From Chloroflexota bacterium (GTDB lineage Bacteria; Chloroflexota; Dormibacteria; CF-121), in contig VBGO01000227.1 of assembly GCA_005882525.1 (NCBI GenBank), positions 1 through 5,361 on the forward strand: a stretch of 5,361 nucleotides of DNA, in the 5' to 3' direction. The position numbers and the translations under genes are program-made. The notes beneath the pieces are model-generated. The model was not told the origin of the DNA, searched no databases, and was given only the letters and a program-made list of their open reading frames with translations. Below are positions 1 to 5,361 of this stretch, in pieces. Position 1 is the stretch's first letter, and every line of letters begins with the position of its first letter.

Positions 1-855
1 ACTGGCACGGCGGGCTCGCCATCCATAGCGGCGGAACCATGCCCGTGCCGCGGACTGCCGAGGTCAAGGTTCTCCCGGCGCCGGTGGGTGCCCGGTATGG
101 CGGCCAGAAAGCGGCGCCACTCGCGGAGCGCCTCGCCGGGGCCGAGCATCTCCTGGCGGACGCTGCGGCCGTCATCGTGGATTACACGCAGGGGGGCATC
201 TACTACGACCCTGCGTACCAGGATCGAGTGGCGCAGGCAGCGAAGAGCGCCGGTGCGCTTTGGATCGCGGATGAGGTCGTCACCGGGTTCGGAAGGACCG
301 GCCGGTGGTTCGACTTCCAGGGTGCCCAGAGCCGGCCGGACATTGTCACGCTGGGCAAGCCGCTTAGCGGCGGGGCTGCGCCGGCAGGCGCGGTGATCCT
401 GTCGCAGCGGCTGGTGGACCAGCTCGAGGACAAGACGTGGCAGACCTTCAGCACGTTTCGCGGCCATCCCTTGATGGTCGCCACGCTTCGCGCCCTAGTT
501 CGGGTGATCGAACGGGACGGGCTGGTGGAACGTGTCGCCGCCCTCGACGGGTTTATGGAGAAGCGTCTTCTAGACATTGCCGAGAGGCATCCGAGCGTCG
601 CCCGTGTCGACGGCCGGGGGCTGCACTGGACCATCGAGCTTCACGGACCCGACTGGCGGAGCTGGTACGCGTCGAGCGCTCGAAGCCGGTGCGGCGATCG
701 GCACGAGCGGCGAGCAGACATCGCTGTTCCTGGCGCCGGCGCTGATCATCCCCGAGACCGACCTCGAGCAGCTTCTCAGCGCGCTCGACCATGGACTCGA
801 GGTCGCCGACGAAGAGCTGGATGCGGCAGGCAGCCATTCGTTTCCGAAAGCGTGA
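1..855 (+). CDS. Class-III PLP-dependent aminotransferase, 5'-partial and frameshifted
   Basis: This is the C-terminal two thirds or so of a fold-type I, class-III aminotransferase (ornithine/GABA/GSA aminotransferase superfamily), a cytosolic enzyme that moves an amino group using PLP. It is already open at position 3 (Trp-His-Gly-Gly), so the start lies left of the window and the ATG at 39 is internal. Visible motifs are AAVIVDYTQGG, the cofactor Asp in DEVVTGFGRTGRWF (Asp codon 270-272), the Schiff-base Lys in TLGKPLSGG (Lys codon 357-359) and the phosphate-binding TFRGHP. After HGPDWRSWYAS the homologous reading moves to another frame, which continues ALEAGAAIGTSGEQTSLF and ends at TGA 853-855. 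One extra base near 675 (or two missing) explains this. Read without the shift, the first frame runs artificially into the next gene. Only one break and intact catalytic residues make a sequencing error as likely as a pseudogene. The amino donor cannot be told; 'aspartate aminotransferase family' is the usual generic name. Confidence 0.85.
664..683 (+). other. Frameshift site in the aminotransferase, at a 12-bp palindrome
   Basis: Aminotransferase-like protein is read in one frame up to about 674 and in the next frame from about 676. Dropping A675 joins ...WYAS directly to ALEAGAAIG. The site lies in the perfect palindrome TCGAGCGCTCGA (672-683), a hairpin-prone sequence where base-calling or replication slippage is plausible. 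The exact base cannot be fixed without a homologue. Residues may also be missing, because relatives, as I recall them, often have a longer linker here. Confidence 0.7.
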
Positions 856-857
856 TG
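853..857 (+). promoter_or_regulatory. TGATG stop/start overlap coupling aminotransferase and NTF2-like gene
   Basis: The aminotransferase stop TGA (853-855) shares its last base with the ATG (855-857) of the NTF2-like gene. This is the usual arrangement for translational coupling. It also supports reading the aminotransferase C-terminus in the frame that ends here, and hence the frameshift upstream. Confidence 0.7.
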
Positions 858-1262
858 ACGCAGGCTGAAGGCACCCAGCCCCTGGATGAGCTGATCGAGG
901 CCGTGCACTGGTATTTCGACGCCCTGTATGAGGGCGACGCCGAGCTCTTTGCGAAGGTGATGCACCCTCGGGTGCGCCTTTTCAGCGCCACCGACGAGCC
1001 AATGGTCGAGCTCGACCTGCCCACCTACATGGACATCGTTCGGAACCGGCCGTCACCCGCCAGCCGCAACGATCCCCGCCACGATCGAGTGCTGTCGATC
1101 GAGGTCGCGACTCCGACGACCGCGCACGTCCGGGTTCAGGATGCCGTCCTACCGAAAATGTTCACGGACGATCTGACATTCCTTCGGGTCGACGGGCAGT
1201 GGAAGATCGTGAGCAAGGTGTGGCACTACGTGCTGGCTGAGCCAGGCGCGCCCAAGGTTTAG
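855..1262 (+). CDS. NTF2-like / putative lumazine-binding family protein
   Basis: This is a 135-residue protein with the cystatin-like alpha+beta cone of the NTF2/SnoaL superfamily, closest in pattern to the 'putative lumazine-binding' group. An N-terminal helix pair (LDELIEAVHWYFDALYEGDAE) is followed by a strand with HPRVRLFSATDE, a central helix (DLPTYMDIVRNRP), then strands RVLSIEVATPTTAHVRVQDAV, FTDDLTFLRVDGQWKIVSKVWHYVL. The TDDLTF...DGQWKIVSKVWH ending is the family signature. There is no signal peptide, so it is probably cytosolic. The ATG at 855 overlaps the aminotransferase stop by one base (TGATG), with only a weak purine stretch (GAAAG, 845-849) as ribosome site, so translation is probably coupled. 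Such proteins are enzymes (isomerase or hydrolase) or small-ligand binders, and I cannot assign a substrate. The aminotransferase frame break makes the two genes look fused, but they are separate. Confidence 0.85.
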   Translation: MTQAEGTQPLDELIEAVHWYFDALYEGDAELFAKVMHPRVRLFSATDEPMVELDLPTYMDIVRNRPSPASRNDPRHDRVLSIEVATPTTAHVRVQDAVLPKMFTDDLTFLRVDGQWKIVSKVWHYVLAEPGAPKV

Positions 1263-1292
1263 ACATTCCCCTTCTGTTTAGGCGGGAAGGCG
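1263..1292. other. 30-bp convergent intergenic gap
   Basis: This short spacer separates the stop of the NTF2-like gene (TAG, 1260-1262) from the stop of the minus-strand decarboxylase (TGA, minus strand 1295-1293). The only structure is a 5-bp CCTTC/GAAGG inverted repeat (1270-1274 with 1286-1290) around an 11-base loop and without a clear T tract. It is too weak to call a terminator, although a convergent arrangement would benefit from one. Confidence 0.5.
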
Positions 1293-2526
1293 TCAGTTGT
1301 AGCGTGCGTGAACGCCCTCGGCGCTGATCTCTCCGCGTCGCACCCGGTTGGCCACCTCCTGCGGGTCGCGCCCGAACTCGCCCACGGCCCGATCGTGACT
1401 CGGGGTGATGGTCAGGTGCAGGGAACTTGGAGGGTTTCCCTGCAGCAGCGGATGCCAGCCGGCCTCCTCCAACCCTACGTAGACCGCCCTGATGTCCAGG
1501 TCGCGGGAGCCGAACGCAAACAGGTTGTACTGCGGATGCCCCTTCGACCGCGGTGACAGCATCCATGAATCCCTGAGTGGCGGCAAGGCATCGCCTGGTC
1601 AGCTCGAGGTAGCCAGGCAGCCCGAGGTAGTGAATGGTTGCCCACGCGGCCGCGACCGCGCCGCCTGCACGCGACCCGAGCACGGTTGACACGGTGTAGT
1701 TGCCGCCCGTCCAGTCCTCGAAATCGAACGGCTGGAAAGCGTAGATGTCGTGCGTCTTGTAGAGGATGACGGACGCGCCCTTCGACGAGTAGCCGAACTT
1801 GTGGACGTCGGCTGAGATCGATGTCACTCCGTCGACAGAAAGATCGAAGTCGGGAACCGGCCGTCCCAAGCGCCTCGCGAACGGCAGCACAAATCCGCCC
1901 ACGCAGGCATCGAAGTGCAGCATCAGGTTCCTGCTCAGCGCAAGCCTCGCAAGCTCGGCCACCGGATCGACCTCTCCATGCGGCCAGGAGGGAGCCGAGG
2001 CGACGATCAGGATCGTGTTGGGGGTGATCGACTCGACGACCGACGCTACGAGAGCTCTCTGATCCGAATCCAGCTCCGCCCTGACCACCTTGATGCCCAG
2101 ATAGCCGGCGGCCTTGGACAGGCTGGGATGTCCCGACCAAGGGACGATCACCTCTGGAGCCTTAATTTGGGGCAAGACCTCTCGCGCCCGATCCCGCGCG
2201 GTCTTGAGCGCGAGGAAGTTGCTCTCGGAGCCGCCTGATGTCAGGTTTCCCGGAGCTCCAGGCGACCCGAGCAGATCAGCGGTCATGCCGACGACGTCAG
2301 CCTCCATTCGGGCCAGGCTTGGAAACGCACCGTGACTGAGTGCGTTGAGCGAGAAGCACGACATGTAGGCGGCCTTGGCGACCTCCTCCAGCTCCGATTC
2401 GGCGTGATAGATCAACGAGAACAACCGCCCACGGCGCCAGTCGGCGTCACCTTTCTGCATCTCGGTGATCGAGTCGAGAACCTGGTCGGCCGAGGTTGGC
2501 TGGCTAGGAAACTTGATTTCGCTCAT
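1293..2526 (-). CDS. Group II PLP decarboxylase, sphingosine-1-phosphate-lyase-like, frameshifted
   Basis: This is a fold-type I PLP enzyme of the group II decarboxylase superfamily, closest in motifs to sphingosine-1-phosphate lyases. Visible are NLTSGGSESNFLALKTARDR (residues 94-113), SAPSWPHGEVDP (177-188), the cofactor-stacking His and binding Asp in HFDACVGGF (H204, D206) and the Schiff-base Lys in SADVHKFGYSSKG (K243, codon 1800-1798). The start at 2526 is supported by AAGGAG four bases upstream and an ATGA overlap with the livM-like frame. Homology runs to about residue 329 (TAVEG), then continues in another frame (HPQYNLFAFGSRDLD...LHLTITPSHDRAV...RRGEISAEGVHARYN) to TGA at 1295-1293. 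Removing one G from a G4 run (plus strand CCCC, 1539-1542) restores a protein of about 410 residues, a little short for the family. Bacterial members are often labelled 'aspartate aminotransferase family', but the motifs indicate C-C lyase or decarboxylase chemistry on an amine or amino acid substrate. Without the correction the ORF runs on to 1162 with meaningless Arg/Gly-rich sequence. Confidence 0.87.
1536..1546 (-). other. Frameshift site in the decarboxylase at a G4 homopolymer
   Basis: On the minus strand the reading is GTC GAA GGG G CAT CCG CAG. Dropping one G of the four-base run (plus strand 1539-1542) gives VEG-HPQYNLFAFGS and joins both homologous halves. A palindrome ACCGCGGT (1547-1554) lies beside it. 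A one-base homopolymer miscount is the simplest explanation, but a real mutation fits equally well. A somewhat larger indel is also possible, because relatives, as I recall them, have a few more residues before the NLFAFGS strand. Confidence 0.75.
2523..2526 (-). promoter_or_regulatory. ATGA overlap between livM-like tail and decarboxylase start
   Basis: On the minus strand the TGA (2525-2523) closing the corrected livM-like frame overlaps the decarboxylase ATG (2526-2524). The four-base overlap suggests translational coupling within one operon. It is independent support that the corrected livM frame is the real one. Confidence 0.5.
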
Positions 2527-2530
2527 TGGT

Positions 2531-2536
2531 CTCCTT
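2531..2536 (-). promoter_or_regulatory. Ribosome binding site AAGGAG of the decarboxylase gene
   Basis: On the minus strand AAGGAG is followed by ACCA and the ATG at 2526-2524. It is a strong Shine-Dalgarno match with a slightly short spacer, and it fixes the decarboxylase start. It lies inside the 3' end of the livM-like frame. Confidence 0.75.
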
Positions 2537-2623
2537 CATGCGTTGGCTCTACCGAGGTCGGTGGTCTGCGAACGAATCTGCGCAGGTTTGGTCCGGGTGA
2601 TGCTACCTCTTGGCCGCGTGTCA

Positions 2624-2636
2624 GCCCGGCGGCCGC
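2624..2636 (-). other. Frameshift site near the 3' end of the livM remnant
   Basis: The frame that encodes the membrane segments ends prematurely at RPPG-stop. The neighbouring frame supplies AGLTRGQEV, the kind of sequence expected after RP in LivM proteins (RP-x-GL-x-x-G-x-E). One base lost in this stretch, which contains the palindrome GCGGCCGC (2629-2636), restores continuity and produces an ATGA overlap with the next gene. Confidence 0.55.
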
Positions 2637-2856
2637 AGGAGTAGGATCGCAACCATCACGAAGGCAGGGCCGACCTCGGGCAGATGGGGCCTTGGCGGGA
2701 TCAGTGCAGGTCCGAACGCAGCGCCGCTCTCGACGTTGCGAAGGGCGACAGACAGCGCGGACATGACCACAGTTCCCATCACCGCACCGCTTAGGCTGTT
2801 CATTCCACCGATCACGAGCATCGCGATGGTGGTGAAGGTTATCGTGAGGTAGAAGG

Positions 2857-2884
2857 CATCTAATCGCAATGAGATATCGCATCA
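2857..2884. other. Head-to-head junction of livM remnant and hyuA
   Basis: Recognisable LivM sequence on the minus strand stops at about 2866, its frame is closed by a stop at 2884-2882, and the plus-strand hyuA begins at 2869. Two divergent genes therefore abut with no promoter region, and one of them lacks its N-terminal three quarters. This is best read as a rearrangement breakpoint or an assembly join. The short interval has no repeat or transposase remnant to name a mechanism. Confidence 0.6.
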
Positions 2885-4938
2885 CATGCGACGTCGGGGG
2901 GACATTCACCGACGCCGTCGTGGCGGACGAGCAGGGCAACCTCTACCTCGGCAAAGCTCTCACCACCCCGGAGCGTCTCTATGACGGCTTGACGAGCGCT
3001 GTCACCGTTGCGGCATCTGAAATCGGATTCGATACCCGCGCTCTGCTGCAGTCGAGTGACCTGTTTGTCTACAGCACCACGCAGGCGACGAACGCCATCC
3101 TGGAGGGCCGGACCGCACGTACGGCACTGCTGGTGACCGAGGGCTTTCCCGACATCCTGGTGCGCCGAGAAGGGGGCCGGCTCGACCCTTTCAACTTCGC
3201 GAAGGAGAATCCCGAGCCCTACGTGCCGCGCCACCTGACCTTCGAGATACCCGAACGGGTCGACTCCGAAGGTCTCGTCTACACCCCTCTCGACGAGGAC
3301 CGGGTCCAACAAGTTCTGGTTACGCTGCGCGCATTGGAGGTCGAGGCGATCGCTGTGAGCTTCCTTTGGGCGATCGTGAACCCGCTTCACGAGCTCGCGG
3401 TTGGCAAGCTCATCGAGCAGCATCTCCCCGGGATCGCCTTCACACTGTCGCATCTGATCAACCCGATCATTCGGGAGTACCGCCGCACGTCATCCACGGC
3501 CATCGACGCCTCGCTCAAACCGCTGATGCAACATCACCTGCGAGACATCGAAGGGGGGCTTGCCAAGTCCGGGTTCGGCGGCGAACTGGTTGCGGCGACC
3601 TCTTTCGGCGGCGTCATGCACATGGACGACTTGATGCGCCGCCCCATCTACGCCGTCAAGTCAGGACCGTCGCTGGCTCCCACCGGCGGCAAGACGTATG
3701 CGGAGAGCGAGGCCGGATCGGGTCAAGTCATCGTGTGCGACACAGGCGGAACGAGCTTCGATGTCAGCCTCGTTCGTGACGGGCGAGTCGTCTTCACGAG
3801 GGAGACTTGGCTGGGGGAGCAGTTCACCGGCCACCTGACAGGCATGTCCTCGGTCGATGCTCGCAGCATCGGAGCCGGCGGCGGCTCAATAGTGTGGATC
3901 GACTCGGGAGGCCTCCTTCGCGTCGGCCCGCGGAGCGCTGGGGCAGAGCCGGGGCCGGCGTGCTACGGCCGGGGAGGGACGCTCTGCACGGTCACCGATG
4001 CGGCCGTGGTGCTCGGCTACCTCGATCCCGACTACTTCCTGGGCGGGCGAATGAAGTTGGACCCTGACGCCGCCCGCAAGGTGGTAGGCGAGATCGCTCG
4101 CGCACTCGACCAACCGCCTCTGGCCACCGCGTACGGAATTCTCGCCGTGGCCAACGAGCTGATGGTGGGCGCGATAAAAGAGATCACTGTCGACGAGGGC
4201 GTGGACCCGCGGGAAAGCTTCCTGGTCGCCGGCGGCGGAGCGGCAGGGATGAACATCATCCCCATCGCCAGGGAACTCGGCTGCCGACGCGTGCTCATTC
4301 CGCGAACGGCAGCAACTCTCAGCGCGTGCGGCGCTCAGTACTCCGACATTGTCGCGGAGTTCAGCGCCAGCAAGTTCACAGACTCCCGCGACTTCGACTA
4401 CGCCGGTGTCAACTCGGTCCTCCGCGACCTCGATACGAGGATGGAGGACTTCGCCTCGGGCCTCAGGCAGCGAAGCTTCAGCACCTTTCGAAAGGACTAC
4501 TTCGTCGAGGCACGCTATGCCAATCAAGCCTGGGAGTTGGAGCTACTGATGAAAGGTGATCAGGTTGCAGGCGCCGATGACGTTGCGTCGATCGTCGATG
4601 AATTTCACAAGTCACACCAGCGGGTCTTTGCAATCACCGATCCGGGTCAGACAGTCGAGTGCATTTACTGGAGGGGAAGATTGACGGCCGCACTCGACAA
4701 ACCACCCCTTCGCAAGCGAGGAGCGCCCGTCAATGGAGAGGCCCGCCACACGCGGTCGGCGTATTTTCCCGCCACCGGCGAGCAGCGCATCGATGTGCAG
4801 ATGGGCGCTGCCTTGGCGGCCGGCACGGTGGTGCACGGCCCGGCCGTGATTGAGGAACCGACGACGACGATCGTCGTCTATCCCGACTCGGCCGTCCGCG
4901 TGACGGAGCTCGGAAATTATCTGGTCGAGGTTGAGTGA
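2869..4938 (+). CDS. hyuA: Hydantoinase/oxoprolinase family protein, A subunit (HyuA-like)
   Basis: This cytosolic ATP-dependent subunit belongs to the hydantoinase A / oxoprolinase / acetone-carboxylase-beta family. It has an actin-like ATPase fold and works with a B subunit encoded directly downstream. At 689 residues it is full length. The N-terminal domain (about 4-185) opens with the phosphate loop CDVGGTFTDAVVAD (7-20) and has YSTTQATNAILEGRTART (68-85) and EGFPDILVRREGGR (91-104). The central domain (about 200-495) has the second nucleotide loop CDTGGTSFDVSLVRDG (290-305), SIGAGGGSIVWIDSGGLLRVG (part of 333-353), SAGAEPGPACYGRGGT and VLGYLDPDYFLGG. The C-terminal domain (about 505-689) contains VEARYANQAWELEL and ends GPAVIEEPTTTIVVYPDSAVRV. 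The ATG at 2869 gives the normal family N-terminus, but only a poor AGAAGG lies 12 bases upstream and the upstream DNA is antisense livM. DTGGTSFDVS and the context resemble the acetone/acetophenone-carboxylase-like branch. Substrate (hydantoin, 5-oxoproline or ketone) is not determinable. Confidence 0.93.
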   Translation: MRYRITCDVGGTFTDAVVADEQGNLYLGKALTTPERLYDGLTSAVTVAASEIGFDTRALLQSSDLFVYSTTQATNAILEGRTARTALLVTEGFPDILVRREGGRLDPFNFAKENPEPYVPRHLTFEIPERVDSEGLVYTPLDEDRVQQVLVTLRALEVEAIAVSFLWAIVNPLHELAVGKLIEQHLPGIAFTLSHLINPIIREYRRTSSTAIDASLKPLMQHHLRDIEGGLAKSGFGGELVAATSFGGVMHMDDLMRRPIYAVKSGPSLAPTGGKTYAESEAGSGQVIVCDTGGTSFDVSLVRDGRVVFTRETWLGEQFTGHLTGMSSVDARSIGAGGGSIVWIDSGGLLRVGPRSAGAEPGPACYGRGGTLCTVTDAAVVLGYLDPDYFLGGRMKLDPDAARKVVGEIARALDQPPLATAYGILAVANELMVGAIKEITVDEGVDPRESFLVAGGGAAGMNIIPIARELGCRRVLIPRTAATLSACGAQYSDIVAEFSASKFTDSRDFDYAGVNSVLRDLDTRMEDFASGLRQRSFSTFRKDYFVEARYANQAWELELLMKGDQVAGADDVASIVDEFHKSHQRVFAITDPGQTVECIYWRGRLTAALDKPPLRKRGAPVNGEARHTRSAYFPATGEQRIDVQMGAALAAGTVVHGPAVIEEPTTTIVVYPDSAVRVTELGNYLVEVE
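4863..4878. repeat. 16-bp perfect palindrome inside the hyuA 3' end
   Basis: GACGACGATCGTCGTC is a perfect inverted repeat centred between 4870 and 4871, about 60 bases before the hyuB start. It falls in codons for the conserved Thr-Thr-Thr-Ile-Val-Val strand and may be only a by-product of ACG ACG ACG ATC GTC GTC. No function is assigned. Confidence 0.5.
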
Positions 4939-4940
4939 TG
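4927..4940 (+). promoter_or_regulatory. GAGG ribosome site and TGATG overlap at the hyuB start
   Basis: GAGG (4927-4930) is seven bases upstream of the ATG at 4938-4940, whose A is the last base of the hyuA stop TGA (4936-4938). The arrangement fixes the hyuB start and points to coupled, equimolar synthesis of the two subunits. Confidence 0.75.
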
Positions 4941-5361
4941 AAGGTCGAAGAACGCACAGACAGCGTCGGTCAGGGTGAGGCCTTTGACCCTGTCCTCCTG
5001 GCGGTCATCGCAAACCGGTTTGACACGATCGTCCGAGAGATGACCAACACCCTGTTCCGGAGCGGCCGGTCCGCGGTGTTGAACATGGCCCGCGACTTTT
5101 CCTGCGGGATCCTGACGTCGCACGACCAGTTGCTGGCTACCGCCGAAGGGCTGCAGGTTCACCTGCTGGGGACCGGACTGCAGACACCCTACATGCGCGA
5201 ATACCACCGAGACATGGCGGAGGGCGACGCCTTCCTGCACAACGATCCTTACCTCGGCAACACCCACACTGCCGACCACACGGTCCTCGTGCCCATCTTC
5301 ATCGACGGCGTTCATATGTTCACGGCCAGCGCAAAGGCGCACCAGGCCGACTGCGGAAATT
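4938..5361 (+). CDS. hyuB: Hydantoinase B/oxoprolinase family protein, B subunit (HyuB-like), 3'-partial
   Basis: The first 141 residues of a hydantoinase B / acetone-carboxylase-alpha type subunit are present; full-length members are around 500-600 residues or more, so the gene continues past the right edge. Family marks are DPVLLAVIANRFDTIVREMTN (part of 17-37), the RSGRSAVLNMARDFSCGIL stretch, AEGLQVHLLGTGL, and the characteristic GDAFLHNDPYLGNTHTADHT block with its His/Asp-rich positions, followed by LVPIFIDGVHMFTASAKAHQADCGN. There is no signal peptide, consistent with a cytosolic complex with the A subunit. Together the pair should couple ATP hydrolysis to opening a cyclic amide or to carboxylation. 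The SAVLNMARDFSC and AHQADCGN variants resemble, from memory, the acetone/acetophenone-carboxylase-like subgroup more than classical hydantoinases, which more often have RRDFSCA and KAHHADIGG. This is a family-level impression, not a substrate assignment. Confidence 0.92.
   Translation, partial: MKVEERTDSVGQGEAFDPVLLAVIANRFDTIVREMTNTLFRSGRSAVLNMARDFSCGILTSHDQLLATAEGLQVHLLGTGLQTPYMREYHRDMAEGDAFLHNDPYLGNTHTADHTVLVPIFIDGVHMFTASAKAHQADCGN

Larger units (their letters stand above)
2523..2869 (-). pseudogene. LivM-like branched-chain amino acid ABC permease, C-terminal remnant
   Basis: This is the last part of an inner-membrane permease of the LivM family, which with LivH and the LivG/LivF ATPases imports branched-chain or related amino acids. 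It reads RLDAFYLTITFTTIAMLVIGG, then MNSLSGAVMGTVVMSALSVAL, then a soluble loop (GPALIPPRPHLPEVG) and a last membrane segment FVMVAILLLRP, so three hydrophobic stretches are visible. Family members are about 300-350 residues, so roughly three quarters is missing. The frame hits a stop at 2884-2882, just beyond the last recognisable residues. A second defect lies near 2627-2632: the frame ends RPPG-stop (TGA 2623-2621), while the adjacent frame gives the expected AGLTRGQEV tail and runs to TGA at 2525-2523, overlapping the decarboxylase ATG. A base missing in the GC-rich CGGCCGCCGGG run would join them. The missing N-terminus makes it non-functional as shown, unless the junction is an assembly error. 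Confidence 0.75.

Noticed and set aside
39..1262. One 407-residue aminotransferase-NTF2 fusion protein
   Set aside because: The linker is low-complexity Arg-rich sequence, while the true aminotransferase C-terminus is visible in another frame ending at the NTF2 start codon.
1270..1290. Rho-independent terminator between the convergent genes
   Set aside because: The stem is only 5 bp with an 11-base loop and no adjoining T tract.
1475..2140. 221-codon minus-strand open frame within the decarboxylase
   Set aside because: It is the out-of-frame shadow of the PLP-binding domain, with Arg/Ser/Gly-biased composition.
2332..2766. 144-codon plus-strand open frame across the decarboxylase start and livM remnant
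   Set aside because: It is antisense to recognisable conserved proteins, has an Arg-rich composition and shows no family motif.
2859..2868. Promoter -10 element TCTAAT in front of hyuA (possible leaderless start)
   Set aside because: The hexamer ends only 4 bases before the ATG, too close for a normal transcription start, and there is no -35-like sequence. The upstream DNA is antisense livM coding sequence.
2857..2884. Insertion sequence or recombinase site at the livM/hyuA junction
   Set aside because: I see no terminal inverted repeat, target duplication or transposase remnant around the breakpoint.
2860..3453. 197-codon minus-strand open frame antisense to hyuA
   Set aside because: It lies opposite the conserved HyuA N-terminal domain; long antisense frames are expected in high-GC coding DNA.
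3886..4527. 213-codon minus-strand open frame antisense to hyuA
   Set aside because: It mirrors the conserved GAGGGS and PGPACYGRGG region of HyuA and has no recognisable domain of its own.

Overview
The window is high-GC bacterial DNA (roughly 60-65% G+C by eye) with tightly packed genes and stop/start overlaps. The protein families suit a soil- or sediment-type heterotroph, perhaps actinobacterial or Chloroflexi-like. That placement is a guess: there is no rRNA or other marker gene. I see no tRNA, CRISPR array, insertion sequence or phage gene.

Layout. (1) Positions 1-1262, plus strand: the 3' part of a class-III PLP aminotransferase, whose frame breaks near 675, followed with a one-base TGATG overlap by a small NTF2/lumazine-binding-like protein. 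(2) Positions 1293-2881, minus strand: the C-terminal remnant of a branched-chain amino acid ABC permease (LivM-like), overlapping by ATGA the start of a group II PLP decarboxylase of the sphingosine-1-phosphate-lyase-like type. The decarboxylase converges on the NTF2 gene with only 30 bp between them. Both minus-strand genes carry an apparent frameshift. (3) Positions 2869-5361, plus strand: an intact hydantoinase/oxoprolinase A-type ATPase subunit, then the start of its B subunit with another TGATG overlap. The B subunit runs off the right edge.

The theme is amino acid or small amide/ketone catabolism: a transaminase, an amine- or amino-acid-type PLP decarboxylase/lyase, an amino-acid-type transporter and an ATP-dependent hydantoinase/carboxylase pair. 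The hydantoinase pair looks closer to the acetone/acetophenone-carboxylase-like branch than to classical 5-oxoprolinases, but the substrate cannot be read from sequence.

The most notable structural point is that the left 2.87 kb holds three independent reading-frame breaks and a truncated livM, whereas the right 2.5 kb is clean. The change coincides with a head-to-head junction at about 2862-2884, where the livM remnant stops exactly where hyuA begins. This suggests either a real rearrangement with decay of the left side or a misassembled, error-containing left side. I do not see a convincing new biological system here.
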